NCBI GenBank assembly: GCA_003024785.1
Contig: PUQB01000206.1
Coordinates: 62,001-126,000, forward strand
Direction: 5' to 3'
DNA length: 64,000 nucleotides
Source of the DNA: Selaginella tamariscina
Lineage: Eukaryota > Streptophyta > Lycopodiopsida > Selaginellales > Selaginellaceae
This document shows positions 1 to 10,779 of this stretch, one piece after another (within the stretch, counting starts at the first letter, position 1; each line of letters opens with the position of its first letter). The translations under genes were made by a program, and so were the position numbers. The notes beneath the pieces were generated by a model, which saw only the letters and a program-made list of their open reading frames with translations, made no database searches and was not told the DNA's origin.

Positions 1-497
1 TGTCGAGCTAAAAGCTCAATACCTACACGTGTAGTTTACATGTACGTACATCTGTACACGTTGCTGTTTGTGGATAACTACATTATATAATTCTGCTCTT
101 CCAGATAAAAAAACAGCATACAAAGCTGACCTACATCTCATTCGTACACAGACCATGTACAGTACGTACACATGCATATTGCTGTACATCTCATATTACG
201 CATATCTGTTGCAACGTACACATACCGGTAACTTGAATTGACACACTTATTAATATATAAAAACTGTTCAAACATAAGGAATAGCTCAGAGCTTAGAGTG
301 GAAAAGATAAGAATGAATGAGCTCCACGTACTCTGTCAATTCATTCGTATCATGCTCTTCTGTCTCCTCTTGCACGTCCTGTTTAAGTGTATGCATTTTT
401 ATGCCCCCATGCATTTCCGTGGGCTCCATATAGATTCTCTCAGTACAGCTGTAGATACATGTACAGAATTATATATATATATATTCGTGAACATATG
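1..497. other. No gene seen; low-complexity leader
   Basis: This stretch holds short, imperfect repeats of the kind TGTACGTACA and (TA)n and no convincing coding frame. It lies downstream of the BAHD acyltransferase relic that reads in from the right on the minus strand, so it may include that gene's old 3' flank. The long plus-strand open frame here overlaps the acyltransferase antisense and is a shadow. Confidence 0.6.
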
Positions 498-1895
498 TTA
501 CCTTTCATATAAGATGAACTCGGTGACTAGCTTGTTCTTCATGAACCTTTCCATAACTGGCTCTGACATGCAGATTGCAATCTTTCGATTCCGTCCTCCT
601 CCGCTGAAGGCAGTAGTGGACGCACCCATCACCGAACCAAGGCTCCGTGACAAGCGTGTAATGGACCTGCTTTCCCCATCCAAAGTCCGTCTTGAAGATG
701 GGGAACGTGTGCATGGTCGTACAGTTAATGTCCTTACCACCGTAGTAATCTATGTTGAACGCACACTGCAGGCCCTTCCTGCGTTGAATCTCCATCCAAT
801 CTATTGCAGACTGAATATACTCTCCCTTGATCTTTGAAATGTCCTCCTTTATCAGCCTTGCAACGAAAGATATGTGGTGAGATTTTATATCACCAGCTCG
901 AGCAGGTAACACGGCCACATGTTCGCGTTCCCAAAGTAGTTCATTGGGACAGGCGGGTTCTTGAACCTCTTGTACCCCTGCAAGAAACTGGGTACAAGTA
1001 CTTAGTTACTTAGTGTCAGGTATCTGGCGTGCCTCCGTCATTGCCTTCCAGATGAGCGCGCAGGATGGCCACAAACTGCTCGTCTCGCCGAATCGGAATG
1101 GGCCAGTTTCAATTCCTTCATGAGTTTATCCACATTAGCTGCAGTGAGGGTGAGTATCTTCTTCCTGTAAGTGGATGCTTCCTCCCCAATCTGTAATCGA
1201 AGGACATCTCGGAGACATAGTCCCGAACGGGAACGGTTACTCTTGGTGGTTCTCTAGGCTTTAAACATGCCTGCATTGAACAGTGGTGCTACTGTGATTG
1301 GGAAGCCACGGTACACCCTCGACCATGCATGGATAAACTCTGCACTGAGTAACCATCAGCTACCGTCTCTGCCAAAGAGCATCCCAGGGCAATACCTCAC
1401 AGGCAAAGCGTGTCACCTACAGATATCACAAATCATGCATGCAGTTTTTATACTTAGACCGTACGTGTATATTACTTGTATTTGAAGGATTGGGGAGTTA
1501 TCATGGTATTTTCCTTTGTGTTCAGTTCCTCCTCTATGGAACACTCTTCTATGCTCTTCCAGTCAGTAAATCTGGCTTCCGTGTGGGCCACGCGGATGGG
1601 GATGCCAGCGTCGTTACAGTTGACTTGCAGCTGATCGTTGCTTCCGATCTGCACTCTCCCTGCAAAGACGTAATAATGGTTGAGCGTGAGTGCGAGGAGA
1701 CTGCCTAAGTTTGGACAATATAACGCCAAAATATGCAATGGTGGGATCCTGTGGCGGCATATAATAGTGTATAAAGCTAGAATAATAAGAAGAACTGGCT
1801 AGCAGATCGATGTTTGAGAGGGATTTCCAACAGGGCTGTGGAGTTGGAGATGAAGGGGAGACATTGTATATGCAGTCCAGAAATATGGAAGACAT
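498..1895 (-). pseudogene. BAHD-family acyltransferase, broken
   Basis: BAHD enzymes transfer acyl groups from CoA thioesters to alcohols or amines in cytosolic plant secondary metabolism. Read on the minus strand, landmarks occur in family order: an N-terminal stretch with SPSSPTP and LSNIDLL (about 1,800-1,870), LNHYYVFAGRV (about 1,660), a segment matching the catalytic region (about 1,330-1,390), the NYFGN block (about 930), the structural DFGWG motif (about 700) and a glycine-rich tail ending in a VMERF-like M..F motif (about 540). The catalytic HXXXD site reads ETVAD, so the active-site histidine is missing. Several reading-frame changes separate these blocks, and no single frame covers the protein. 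MULE-1 begins a few bases upstream of the probable ATG at 1,895 and separates this gene from sequence that contains a TATA box. Family assignment is firm; subfamily cannot be told. Confidence 0.85.
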
Positions 1896-1903
1896 TTAGA
1901 GCA

Positions 1904-1912
1904 AGTGGATGT
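1904..1912. repeat. Left 9-bp target duplication of MULE-1
   Basis: AGTGGATGT here is repeated exactly at 10,305-10,313. Nine base pairs is the usual Mutator-like target-site duplication length, and the terminal inverted repeats start directly inside each copy. Confidence 0.88.
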
Positions 1913-2060
1913 GGGTCTCGGCGAAAAGGAGGCTCCGGCTCAGGAGGCTTCATTATTATTCTAGTATATTCGCGGATATTCCAGGTATATTCTAACATAT
2001 TCTAGAATATTCTCAAGAATATTCTAGAATATATAAGTTTTTTTAATATGCCGACTGGCT
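1913..2060 (+). repeat. MULE-1 left terminal inverted repeat with GAATATTC array
   Basis: After the outermost TIR there are about six GAATATTC-like palindromes between 1,966 and 2,034, several joined as GAATATTCTAGAATATTC. This arrangement matches the heat-shock element consensus nGAAnnTTCnnGAAnnTTC. A GCCGACTGG motif follows at about 2,050. The right end has the same two motif types in inverse order. Confidence 0.8.
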
Positions 2061-2091
2061 TAATAAAGCATTATCCTAAACCCTAAACCAT

Positions 2092-4910
2092 TTATCCTTG
2101 TAGCACCGGTGGGTCATGAACTCTGCTGTAATTCATCAGCAAACGGTGGACCTCCATCTCACTGAGCGATTGCCTTTGTAGAAAATATGTGACGTCCGGG
2201 TTCAAGCCAAGCACACGGTATAGACGAAGTACATGTGTACACATGGGCTCCAACTTTTGCTCTTCTGAAAGGTAGAACAACTGCATGTAGGATAAGTACT
2301 AACAGTCACCTTTGCAGAGTCATTTCTTGCCGACACAACGAAAGCCTCCTTCCGTCCTTTAACTGTCACTTCAACATTTCTCACACGACCTAAAAACGTC
2401 TTGGCCTTGTGAAAATTCTTCTCTTGTTCCTTAGACATTTTTGTTGGAGTCCGGACCATACGTCCTTCGAAAGGTGGAATTGTTGTAGATCCAGCTCCAC
2501 GTGGTGGGCGATGGTGTTTTGTCCTTCTGACCCTCATCTACTCTTCTTGCCATCCCCTGTAAACCTTCCAGAACAAAGCCTGCATCCTGTAGTTCTCTGA
2601 CCTCCTCACTTGTTAGCTTCGTTTCCTTAAGCACAGGCCAAACCGTTGGTGGTGTTGGAATTCGTGACAAAGAATTTTGCCGTTTGGCCGTGTGAAACAC
2701 CCTGAATCTTTTGGGCAGAACCCATCATCTGTTGTACATACTCCTCATTTCCTAAGGTATCAATGTACATTCGTTTTCCATAGAATCCTGGTGCTGGCAC
2801 TCTGCTTGGATAACCGATTGGTTTTCCACACAGAGCAGTTCCTTCCTGATTCATCCTCAAACACTTAACCTTACTGGATGCTCCGATTCATCTGATGGCC
2901 CACTCTGTTTGAGCAATCTCTCTCTCCAAAACCTCTTCGAACCTTAACCTCTTTCTCCTGTTGTTTTGGACCACCCGCTCTGTGTACTCTACATCATGTC
3001 TGTGTGAACGTCGACAGACTGTTCTGTTCCTGTGATTGTTTCCTAACAGTTTGCACTTGAACGTTAGTGGTACTCGTGAACTTCGGGCTGGTCAAGTGTT
3101 CCTCGCCTTCCACTAGATTGATAATTGTTGATGGAGATACACTTTTCCCCTCAGAGAGTTTCCGTTGCACTCGTTTCAATAGAGTTTCCTTCGAAGGACC
3201 TGACCCTTATAACCTCCCTTCTATTGCCGCTTTCACCTTCGCACTCTGCATAACTGCATCGGTGAGTCTAACATTGTCGCCTCCAGCAGTGGTACTCTTT
3301 TGGCCAATCTTGCTCTTCTTGCTCTCGTGTGATCACTTCAGCATTGTTTGTAGTTGGAACGCTCGCGAGTCCTTCTTCTGTCATGTCTCTCAGTTCGCCA
3401 TGGAGATGTGGTCCTCATGCCTAATCCACCAAGACAGCCATGTCTTCAAAGCTCGAATGTTTGACGCTCGTCCTTCCCAAAAAGACTCGAGAATTGCTAG
3501 TTGTTCTTTCTTAGATTGTTCATTCAGTGCTGCAGGCCGGGCACGAGCAAGTTTCATGTGTTCTTCGCGATGTTCTTTTGCGATTCATTTCTTTGTCACC
3601 TGACGCACGGATTGCATAAAGTGAAACAGACAGCTTCTTTCTCCCTTTCATCTTTCTTCTGTTGTTGAATACTTGGCGCAAGGCTATCCATATCGCTCCA
3701 GCCTCATCCAACATGAAACCAGCAAGTTGACATTCTCCAAACCCTGCTTCTTACAAACCTCTAGCATTGTGTTCAAGAACTTCAGCACTGCAACATTATC
3801 TTTGCGGCACATATCTGCGTAAGCTATAGTCACCATGGATCTGACACTGTAAGAGAGCATTAGATAACTAAGATTAGAAAGTGTTATGAAGAGTTCTACA
3901 ACTTACAATGGATCATAAAGGTGTATTCCAATTGTCGCCCAGTCTGGTATACGGTACGTGTGGTCCAGAACCACCCATTGATCATGAAGGTCTCCTCCAC
4001 TTTGACACCTTCTGATGTAGTCAACTCCTGAACCCGGTCCCTCAACTGTCATTTTGAAGATCAGAGGCTTCTCCTCAGCACCATGCAGTTCCATCCCTGA
4101 ACATGTATGACGTGAATGAAAGGTATTGGCACTTTGTCTTCAGCTCCAGAAGACCCTCGTAACCCTCTCTAAAGTGTGTCTCCTTCTGTCTTGATTGTGT
4201 AATCCAGTCTCGAGTCCTAAAGGAAAGGTCACGTCAGTGTGTAGAGATCTAAAGAAAAATACCTTCGATGGTTTGTTAGAGGTTCAAGTTTTGAGAGTAA
4301 ACCAGTGTACGAGACTTCTTCTTCTTCCTTGAAAAGTTCTTCAAAGATGAGCTCACGCGCAGCTTGAAACTCAACCACTCGTTGATTGGTTTGCGGACTG
4401 TTCTTTACCACGTTGCTGACACTAGATCTGGCATGCTGAACGTTTGAAGCTGACACTGAGGGGCTGACTGGATGCTAATGAACACCTCTATGAATGAACA
4501 ACCTTGTAAAAGAAATGTCGTCTGGCAGAATGTAGTACACATAAGCCAGACAAGTGTGCACTAGCAATCATGGCTCCTCTCCACATGCTTACATTTCATG
4601 CCTATTACTTTGCCTGTCTCAGTTGTCTTTGCCTTCTCCATAGCACCCTGAAGTGACATTCATTTGCTTTCTTCTCAAAAGCCAAGTAAGGGCAGGTAGG
4701 ATTGATGCATTTGAGATGTCCGACACATGAACTTCGACTGACTTGTGCCGAAACATGCCAGTGTTGTGCTCGGGTGTGTCCAATGGTAGCAGCCATCCTT
4801 GCGATTCATCCCCAAGTACTTCTCTGTGCTTTCTTTCTTTGGGGAAGTTCATAAATGACATTTCCATTGTATATCTGCGGTAGGTCAGGGACTCGTTTAA
4901 CTTTAATTTT
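2092..4910 (-). pseudogene. MULE-1 transposase (DDE plus SWIM), broken
   Basis: The minus strand carries pieces collinear with the MULE-2 transposase. A zinc-finger-like stretch with SSCVGHLKC and CPYLAF lies near 4,690-4,770. The RVVEFQAAREL segment is at about 4,350, followed by WVVLDHTYRI with the first catalytic Asp (about 3,960). A DEAGAIWIALRQVFN segment (about 3,690) should contain the second Asp. The C-terminal SWIM finger CSCSTFQ...SPCVHMYF is near 2,230-2,270, and the tail ends at 2,092. SWIM fingers are usual in MULE transposases. Compared with MULE-2 the first roughly 120 residues are missing and replaced by repeats, and there are many frame breaks. It shares a central regulatory region with the divergent methyltransferase gene. 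Assignment to the MULE superfamily rests on motifs and the 9-bp target duplication. Confidence 0.82.
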
Positions 4911-4959
4911 TTTCTTTGCGGCTCAATTATCCGTATCACAATGTTTTTTTTTTTCACAG

Positions 4960-6880
4960 TTAATGTGTCTTCCATTTGTGTCGGAATCCCATAGATAAAG
5001 GGTCTTCCCATTTGTGCCGACTGAGAGTGATGGCACCATCCTGGTTCAGTCGGCAGCCACAAGGTATTTTGAATTTGTTTATATTTTGCTTTGCGGCTCA
5101 AGTATCTGTATAACAATGTTTTTTTTCAGAGTTAATGTGTCTTCCCATTTGTGCCGACTGAGAGTGACGGCACCATCCTAGTTCAATCGGCAACCATAAG
5201 GTATTTTGAATTTGTTATTTTTTGCTTTGTGGCTCAAGTATTTCTTTTTACAGAGTTATAATGTTAACTTAATAAAATGGCAAATATGAATTCTATACTT
5301 TGTACGATGGAAAGAAAAGAAATGAACTAACCTTTGTGATACACCAATCGCATGTGTTACTGGCAATAGTGGCATACATTTCACCCTTATAGTTAGTTAT
5401 CCTTATAAACCTTAACAAATCCTTTTTGGAATGACAAAAAGATTCAACAATCCTTTTTGGAATGGCAAAATAGGACGTGATTAACACTTGATTAAGAATA
5501 TTTATGAAAATGATTAACACTAAATCCTAAATCGTTAACTAAACTTACCATAATAAATTAAGGATTTAGCTACAAAAAAGTACATATATACTGCATGCCA
5601 ATGTTTATAAGTGTTTATAGAATTAACAAGTTGGTTAGCCCTTGTGGTTTGTAACATAGAGGTTGTGGGTTTGATTCTTGCTAACAAACACTTCACTAAG
5701 CCAGGTCAATATGCACCACATGCCAATATGCTCTTGTGTTTATAGAATTGTTGGGTTCGATTCTTGTTCTTTACATCTTTGTTCTTTTACATCTTGCAGT
5801 TTGTAGCGTAGAGGTTGTGGGTTCGATTCTTGTTCTTTACATCTTTGTGCCGACTAAGAGGGTCGGCACCATCTAGTTTGAGTCGGCAGCCACGGGGTTA
5901 GGTTCGATTCCTGTTCTTTTACATCTTGCAGTTTTGTAGCGTAGAGGTTGTGGGTTCGATTCCTGTTCTTTTACATCTTGCAGTTTGTAGCGTAGAGGTT
6001 GTGGGTTCGATTCCTATTCTTTTACATCTTGCAGTTTGTAGCGTAGAGGTTGTGGGTTCGATTCCTGTTCTTTTACATCTTGCAGTTTGTAGCGTAGAGG
6101 TTGTGGGTTCGATTCCTATTCTTTTACATCTTGCAGTTTGTTAGCGTAGAGGTTGTGGGTTCGATTCCTATTCTTTTACATCTTTGTGCCAACTGAGAGG
6201 GTCGGCACCATCTAGTTTGAGTCGGCAGCCATGGGGTTAGGGACGGATTAGGCAGGAGCAGGTTAAGGATGTGATTAACACTTCACTAATCCAGGTCAAT
6301 ATGCAGCACATGCCAATATACTCTCATGTTTATAGAATTGACAAGTTGGTTAGCTCTTGTAGTTTGTAGCGTAGAGGTTGTGGGTTTGATTCTTGTTCTT
6401 TTACATCTTTGTGCCGACTGAGAGGGTCGGCACCATCTAGTTTGAGTCGGCAGCCACAAGTCCTGTTAACTTACTTTTTTTCCCAGGAAGAGGAAGAGTT
6501 TAAGAACGTGATTAGCTTGTAGCGTAGAGGTTGCGTTTTCCCAGGAAGAGGAAGAGTTTAAGAACGTGATTAGCTTGTAGCGTAGAGGTTGCGGGTTCAA
6601 TTCTTGTTCTTTTACATCTCTGTGCCGACTGAGAGGGTCGGCACCATCTAGTTTGAGTCGGCAGCCACAAGGTTAGTCATTTTTTATTTTTATTTTTTAT
6701 TTTAGGAGATCCTAGCTCGCCGTCTGAGAGGGTCGGCACTAACCTGTCTCAGTCGGCAGGAAATGCTCTTCTACATCTCTGTGCCGACTGAGAGCGACGG
6801 CACCATCTAGCTTGAGTCGGCAGCCACAAGGTTAGTCATCTTTGTTTGTTTTTTTATTTTGTCTCCTAATCAATTGACTT
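4960..6880. repeat. Central repeat region of MULE-1 with GCCGAC hairpins
   Basis: The stretch between the two divergent genes contains at least eight copies of a module GTGCCGACTGAGAG-GTCGGCACCATC followed by TTGAGTCGGCAGCCACAAGG. They lie near 5,020, 5,150, 5,850, 6,190, 6,411, 6,622, 6,715 and 6,781. Two copies (6,411-6,433 and 6,622-6,644) form perfect 8-bp-stem hairpins, GTGCCGAC/GTCGGCAC, and 5,847-5,869 is another. Some modules end in TTAGTCAT, directly before the methyltransferase gene. MULE-2 has related palindromes at the same place, so these probably act in the element's own regulation or DNA recognition. Confidence 0.8.
5905..6180. repeat. 51-bp tandem repeat with A-box and B-box-like motifs
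   Basis: About five head-to-tail copies of a 51-bp unit run TTTTACATCTTGCAG, then TTTGTAGCGTAGAGG, then TTGTGGGTTCGATTCC. Related single units occur around 5,640, 5,800, 6,360 and 6,570. TAGCGTAGAGG resembles a Pol III A box and GGTTCGATTCC is a perfect B box, but they sit almost side by side without an anticodon arm. A longer relative at about 5,625-5,680 and 6,345-6,400 has TTGGTTAGC upstream. The unit may therefore derive from a tRNA-related sequence. The open frame through it is a repeat artefact. Confidence 0.75.
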
Positions 6881-6907
6881 GTGTGTTTGCTTTCCAGAGT
6901 TTACAAA

Positions 6908-9900
6908 ATGGTGAGAGCTTCAAAACGTCTACTAGAGACTGCGCCTGATGAAGAGCCACGGGAAGAGAAGAGGATATCGAAGCAGAAGCGAGGCAAGAGA
7001 GGAGAACCATCTAATGTAGCAAAGGAGGATCCTCCAGTGACTCAGTCTGGAGTAGTACCAGTTGAGCAAGACAGCCTCCACCAACATCACAGATTTCCCG
7101 GAGAGCTCGTCGCAGTTGCCTCCTTCATCCGCTGAGGTTGCAGTCCTGAACGAGCAAGTAGATGACAGAGGCAGTTGAAGCTAGCGAGGACGACTTGGAG
7201 GAGGCAGTCAGCAAAAAGAGAGGCCGCGGGAAAGCTGATTCAAAAGGCAAGAAGGCGAAGAGCGATAAGGAGCCGAAGGAGTTATACAGCATACCGGCGA
7301 GCCTGCATTTGGAGAGCTCAGCAAACCTGCTCGACAAAATTACTATCAAGGGACTTGGTGATCCTCCTGATGTGCCCATCTGTAGAATACATTCAACGAG
7401 GTGGTTCGACGAGTGAACCCAGGGGACTTGGACAGGCTGGTGTCATCGTTGAAGAAGGCTGGTTATCTACGCAACACGGCCTTGTTCATTCTGTCCATCG
7501 GAGATCGACTCACTGCTGAGGAGCTATCGGAGCTGTCGAAGGACACGATTCAGTACGAGCAGCACCGGTCTTTCGAGCAAGCTCTTACTCAGCCGGAGTA
7601 CAAACAGTGGGCTTCAAGGCTCTCAAACAGGAAGTTTAGCTGCTGGGACGGGAACCATAGGCTACAGGCTTTGCAGAAGCTGTACCGAGAGGATGCAGAG
7701 GACAACCAGCGATGGGCTATTCGCGTTCGATCGAGTTTCATCTCCACGGAGAACCTCGACATTCTTCAACTGGTTTCGATGTTCCAATCGATTAACATGT
7801 GAGTATTTTCTTTTTTTTTGTTAAGAGTTTAGACTTACAGTTTCGTTGAACAGATCTTCAGCAACATCTGTGGAAACAACGCTACCACATATTCTCCTCG
7901 CTGTAAAGGCGGTCTGCACTAGTACAGAAGGAACTCAGAAAATCCTCGAGTCACTCACGGAGGTTGATCGTCTTGAGGTGCGGAAGTGGAAGGAGAGTTC
8001 AGCAGGAAAGACGGCTTGGCATCCTCTTCCGAACCTGATCTGCGCAAAGATCCTTTTCAAGGTAACCTCCGATTTAATTTATAGGAAAGAATTTTTAACT
8101 TTTCTATGTGCAGAACGAGATCGACGATGATCTCGACAGAGCAGTCACCAGTGCTAAGGGCAATTCACAGGTTGAGGTGAACCTGAAGCAGCTAGTGTAC
8201 AAGAAGCATGACAAGCGTATGCACAAGTTCCTCTCCATCATAGACCCAGACTTGGGGGAGGAGTGGTTCCAGAAGGTGACGAACATCTCTCATAAGCAGT
8301 GTCGCTGGATGGGCATTGAGAAGCTGTATGCGATGTCAAGGCGAAGATTCCAAACATGCTGCGACTCCGATACTGAACAAGCTCACCCGTCTCGAATCCA
8401 AGGCAGAACAACAGACACTTGGGCTACCGGGCATGCAGGACAAAGAGTGGATCAAGTGGTTCACCTTGGACTTATATTGGAAGGCTGTGCGCGAGGAAGC
8501 CATTCAGATCCTTAAGGGGTTGCGAGAGGATGGTGAAGAAGTTGGAACGGATGTCGACTTCATGAGCTGGTTTGACGAGATGAGAACTCGGAGCAAGTGC
8601 CTGGTCTTTCAGCCCTTCCATGACTGCATACGGTTCACTTATTCGATGGAGCCGAATGAGTTTCTGGAGCGTGAGGATCTGCGCGTCGGATGATATGGAG
8701 GTAAGCTTTCATTCCAGCATTGCTACTGTCTGACTTTGTGTTACAGGTTCATACTGGCGAAGAAAATGCACCGTCTTAGATGATGAAGCTGTGGACAGAT
8801 CATACAAGCGAGCCTCACATGTGGTCGAAGAGCAGAGGAGCTCTAACACCGTTCGAACGGGAGCATGTTCCATTCTGGCTCGACTGTCCGTCGCAACAGC
8901 CACCAGCTTGGGAGAGCTCACTATTCGACGTGCACGGCAATGATCTACCAGCGATTGTTTGGGAGCCGGAGAAGTAGAGGCTATCAAGAAGAGCAAGATG
9001 AAGAAGACGGTGCGGAAGACAACTACACCTGCAAAGGGATCGGGAGCGGGACCAAGCTCTTCTACAGCACCTCCGCCGGCATCGACTTTACAATCAATGA
9101 GGTGCAGCCACTTGTAGCTAGTTTGGACATCAAGGACGACCTGATGACCTTCATCCCGACCCTGGCTGCATCCCGTGGATCCTACGACCTGGCTGTGTGC
9201 GATATGGAGGAGATGAGCAGGTCTTTCTTCGAGCCGGGTGCTTCCCAGAGGTGTACACCAAGCTCCGACAACAGGTTGACAGAACATACGGTTGAGTCAC
9301 AAACGGTGTTCCAGGAAGTGGTAGGTGAATACGGCTTCAACCTCATCATCCTCGACTTGCCCAATGAGCTTGTATATGGAGGTGCTAGCATCAACAAGGA
9401 CATTGTGCAGCTAGATCCGGTGAAGTTTGAGGAGGCCTTGCAGTTCAGTGGAATGCACTTGGCAGCGAGTGGTTTCATGGTCGTCTTCGCGAGTTCTCCT
9501 TCTGTTCGGCGGTGATTCAGGCGGCTGCAGTAATCAACTTGGAGGTTGCAGGGACTTACAGCGTTACCGTGCACGAGGCTGGGGTACCGTGACAAAATTA
9601 AGGTAAGCTAGCTATTCAAGTTCAAGTTTAACTTGGTCTATGTGGCAGGATAACTTGTTAGTTCTCTTGGTGCTGCAAAGCTCTGAGAAGAAGTCGAAGA
9701 GGCCAAACCCTCTGGCGTTGACGAACACGATCCTCGTCGACACTGCCGACCGTTTCAGGAGGCTTGGTAAGGAAGTACTTTGCTTTGTTTATCCTAATGG
9801 AAGTTTGTGCAGGATGATGATTCAACCGAAGAGTGTTCGACTCATGCAGCTTTTGATCGAGCGTCTCAGTAGACCTGGCGACCTAGTCTGGGATATTGGT

Positions 9901-10110
9901 TCCGGAACCGGGTCATCGTTGTTAGCTGCCGTCGAGCTCGGAAGGAATATTATAGGAACCGAGAAGAGTTTCGAACTCTCTAGGTTGGCAACAAACAAGC
10001 TCGCAGAGAACATTAGACCAGAGGAATTACCTACTCAAACACCTCCACGTCCAAGCGTAACTGGTGGTTCGAGAACTGCAGCTTTACTTAAGATGAAGAA
10101 GAAACTTTAG
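6908..10110 (+). pseudogene. MULE-1 ParB/Srx-DNA methyltransferase gene, broken
   Basis: The start MVRASKRL at 6,908 leads into a charged, low-complexity tail. The ParB/Srx-like domain follows in one exon (7,401-7,798): VRRVNPGDLDRL, KKAGYLRNTALFI and the hallmark WDGNHRLQAL at about 7,650. Further exons with GT-AG borders match MULE-2: introns at about 7,799-7,853, 8,061-8,113, after 8,699 (to about 8,747), 9,603-9,648 and after 9,766. The C-terminal half resembles N4/N6 DNA methyltransferases: FNLIILDLPN in the place of DPPY (about 9,340), LAASGFMVVFAS, then PGDLVWDIGSGTGSS (about 9,880) for S-adenosylmethionine binding and LGRNIIGTE. At least four frame breaks lie outside the ParB exon and final exon. 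It ends at 10,110 with AATAAA-type signals just after. The role is probably DNA marking or binding for the transposon. Confidence 0.82.
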
Positions 10111-10189
10111 CTAATGTATATTGAGTAATAAATTAAGCTAATATAAAAAAAATAAAAAGAAATACAACAGTTTTAATAGAATTCTTTTT

Positions 10190-10304
10190 TGCCGACTGAG
10201 GCCAATACTGCCGACCAGAAAGAATATTCCAAAATATTCTAGAATATTCTTGAATATTCGAGCCCAGGCCTCCTGGGCCCCAAGCCTCCAAAATGGCGAC
10301 ACTC
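10190..10304 (-). repeat. MULE-1 right terminal inverted repeat with GAATATTC array
   Basis: GCCGACTGAGG and GCCGACCAG (10,191-10,217) are followed by four GAATATTC-type palindromes (10,221-10,259) and the outer TIR ending in AAGCCTCC...GACACTC. The order mirrors the left end of the element. Confidence 0.8.
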
Positions 10305-10313
10305 AGTGGATGT
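10305..10313. repeat. Right 9-bp target duplication of MULE-1
   Basis: AGTGGATGT, identical to 1,904-1,912. Confidence 0.88.
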
Positions 10314-10333
10314 CTCGTACCAATGTACGATAT

Positions 10334-10344
10334 CTTTATATATA
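10334..10344 (-). promoter_or_regulatory. TATA box, possibly of the BAHD gene before MULE-1 inserted
   Basis: On the minus strand this reads TATATATAAAG. Removing MULE-1 joins this site to the BAHD gene, placing the TATA box roughly 40 bp upstream of the probable ATG region. That short spacing argues for some caution, but the strand and proximity fit a former core promoter now 8.4 kb away from its gene. Confidence 0.45.
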
Positions 10345-10570
10345 CGCTGTCGCTAATACTGTTTGCTAAGTGAGATCCAAATTTATTTGAGCATGGATAT
10401 CGTGGGCGAGAGATCGGTCGCTTTTGCGTAGGGCGTGCCAATTAAAAATTTAAAATGCGACGGGTTACGACGTGACTTAACCATTTCAACAACATAAATA
10501 GCCTACATTATAAAATATAAACATGTACAAACGTATCCCACGAAAGACACGTTGGATACAATCTGTGTCA

Positions 10571-10773
10571 GGGTCGTTTTGCACCACACTTAGCAGTCAA
10601 ACCATTAAACATAACTTTCATTAATGCAGCCGGAAATATATAATAAATAAAAACTAAGGGACGCTAAGGAAATCCCTTAACTTACCATCCGGCATTATTT
10701 ATACATATTTCCGGCTGCATTAATTAAGACCATTCTTAAGGGTTTGACTGTTAAGTGTGGTGCGAAACGACCC
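10571..10773. mobile_element. MITE with about 75-bp inverted arms
   Basis: The ends GGGTCGTTTTGCACCACACTT and, in inverse, GGGTCGTTTCGCACCACACTT continue as paired arms through AGTCAAACC and TTAATGCAGCCGGAAATAT. The element is 203 bp, nearly a full foldback, and codes for nothing. It is flanked by TCA on both sides, a 3-bp target duplication as made by PIF/Harbinger or CACTA elements. The ends do not start with CACT, so Harbinger-like is more likely. Confidence 0.85.
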
Positions 10774-10779
10774 TCAATC

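Larger units (their letters stand above)
1913..10304. mobile_element. MULE-1, Mutator-like element with ParB-methyltransferase cargo
   Basis: An 8,392-bp DNA transposon bounded by a 9-bp direct repeat and by matching ends: left GGGTCTCGGC then GGAGGCT, right in inverse GAGTGTCGCC then GGAGGCT, with equal spacing. Inside are two divergent genes: a decayed SWIM-type transposase on the minus strand (about 2,092-4,910) and a decayed ParB/DNA-methyltransferase gene on the plus strand (6,908-10,110). About 2 kb of tandem and palindromic repeats lie between them. The same plan occurs in MULE-2 at 55,592-62,946, but the two differ widely in sequence, so they are separate old insertions of one family. 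Both genes here have several frame breaks and the transposase has lost its N-terminal part, so this copy is probably non-autonomous. Confidence 0.88.

Noticed and set aside
238-837. A 199-residue plus-strand protein
   Set aside because: Its second half is antisense to the BAHD acyltransferase motifs DFGWG and GGG, so it is a shadow frame.
2076-2092. Telomere repeat CCTAAACCCTAAACC
   Set aside because: Only two units near the MULE-1 end; too short for an interstitial telomere and probably chance or a telo-box.
5926-6144. A repeat protein (VCSVEVVGSIP units)
   Set aside because: Translation of the 51-bp tandem repeat, which happens to be a multiple of three.
1913-10304. Helitron or Crypton carrying a methyltransferase
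   Set aside because: No Rep/helicase or tyrosine recombinase is seen; inverted ends, 9-bp duplications and a DDE-SWIM protein fit MULE.
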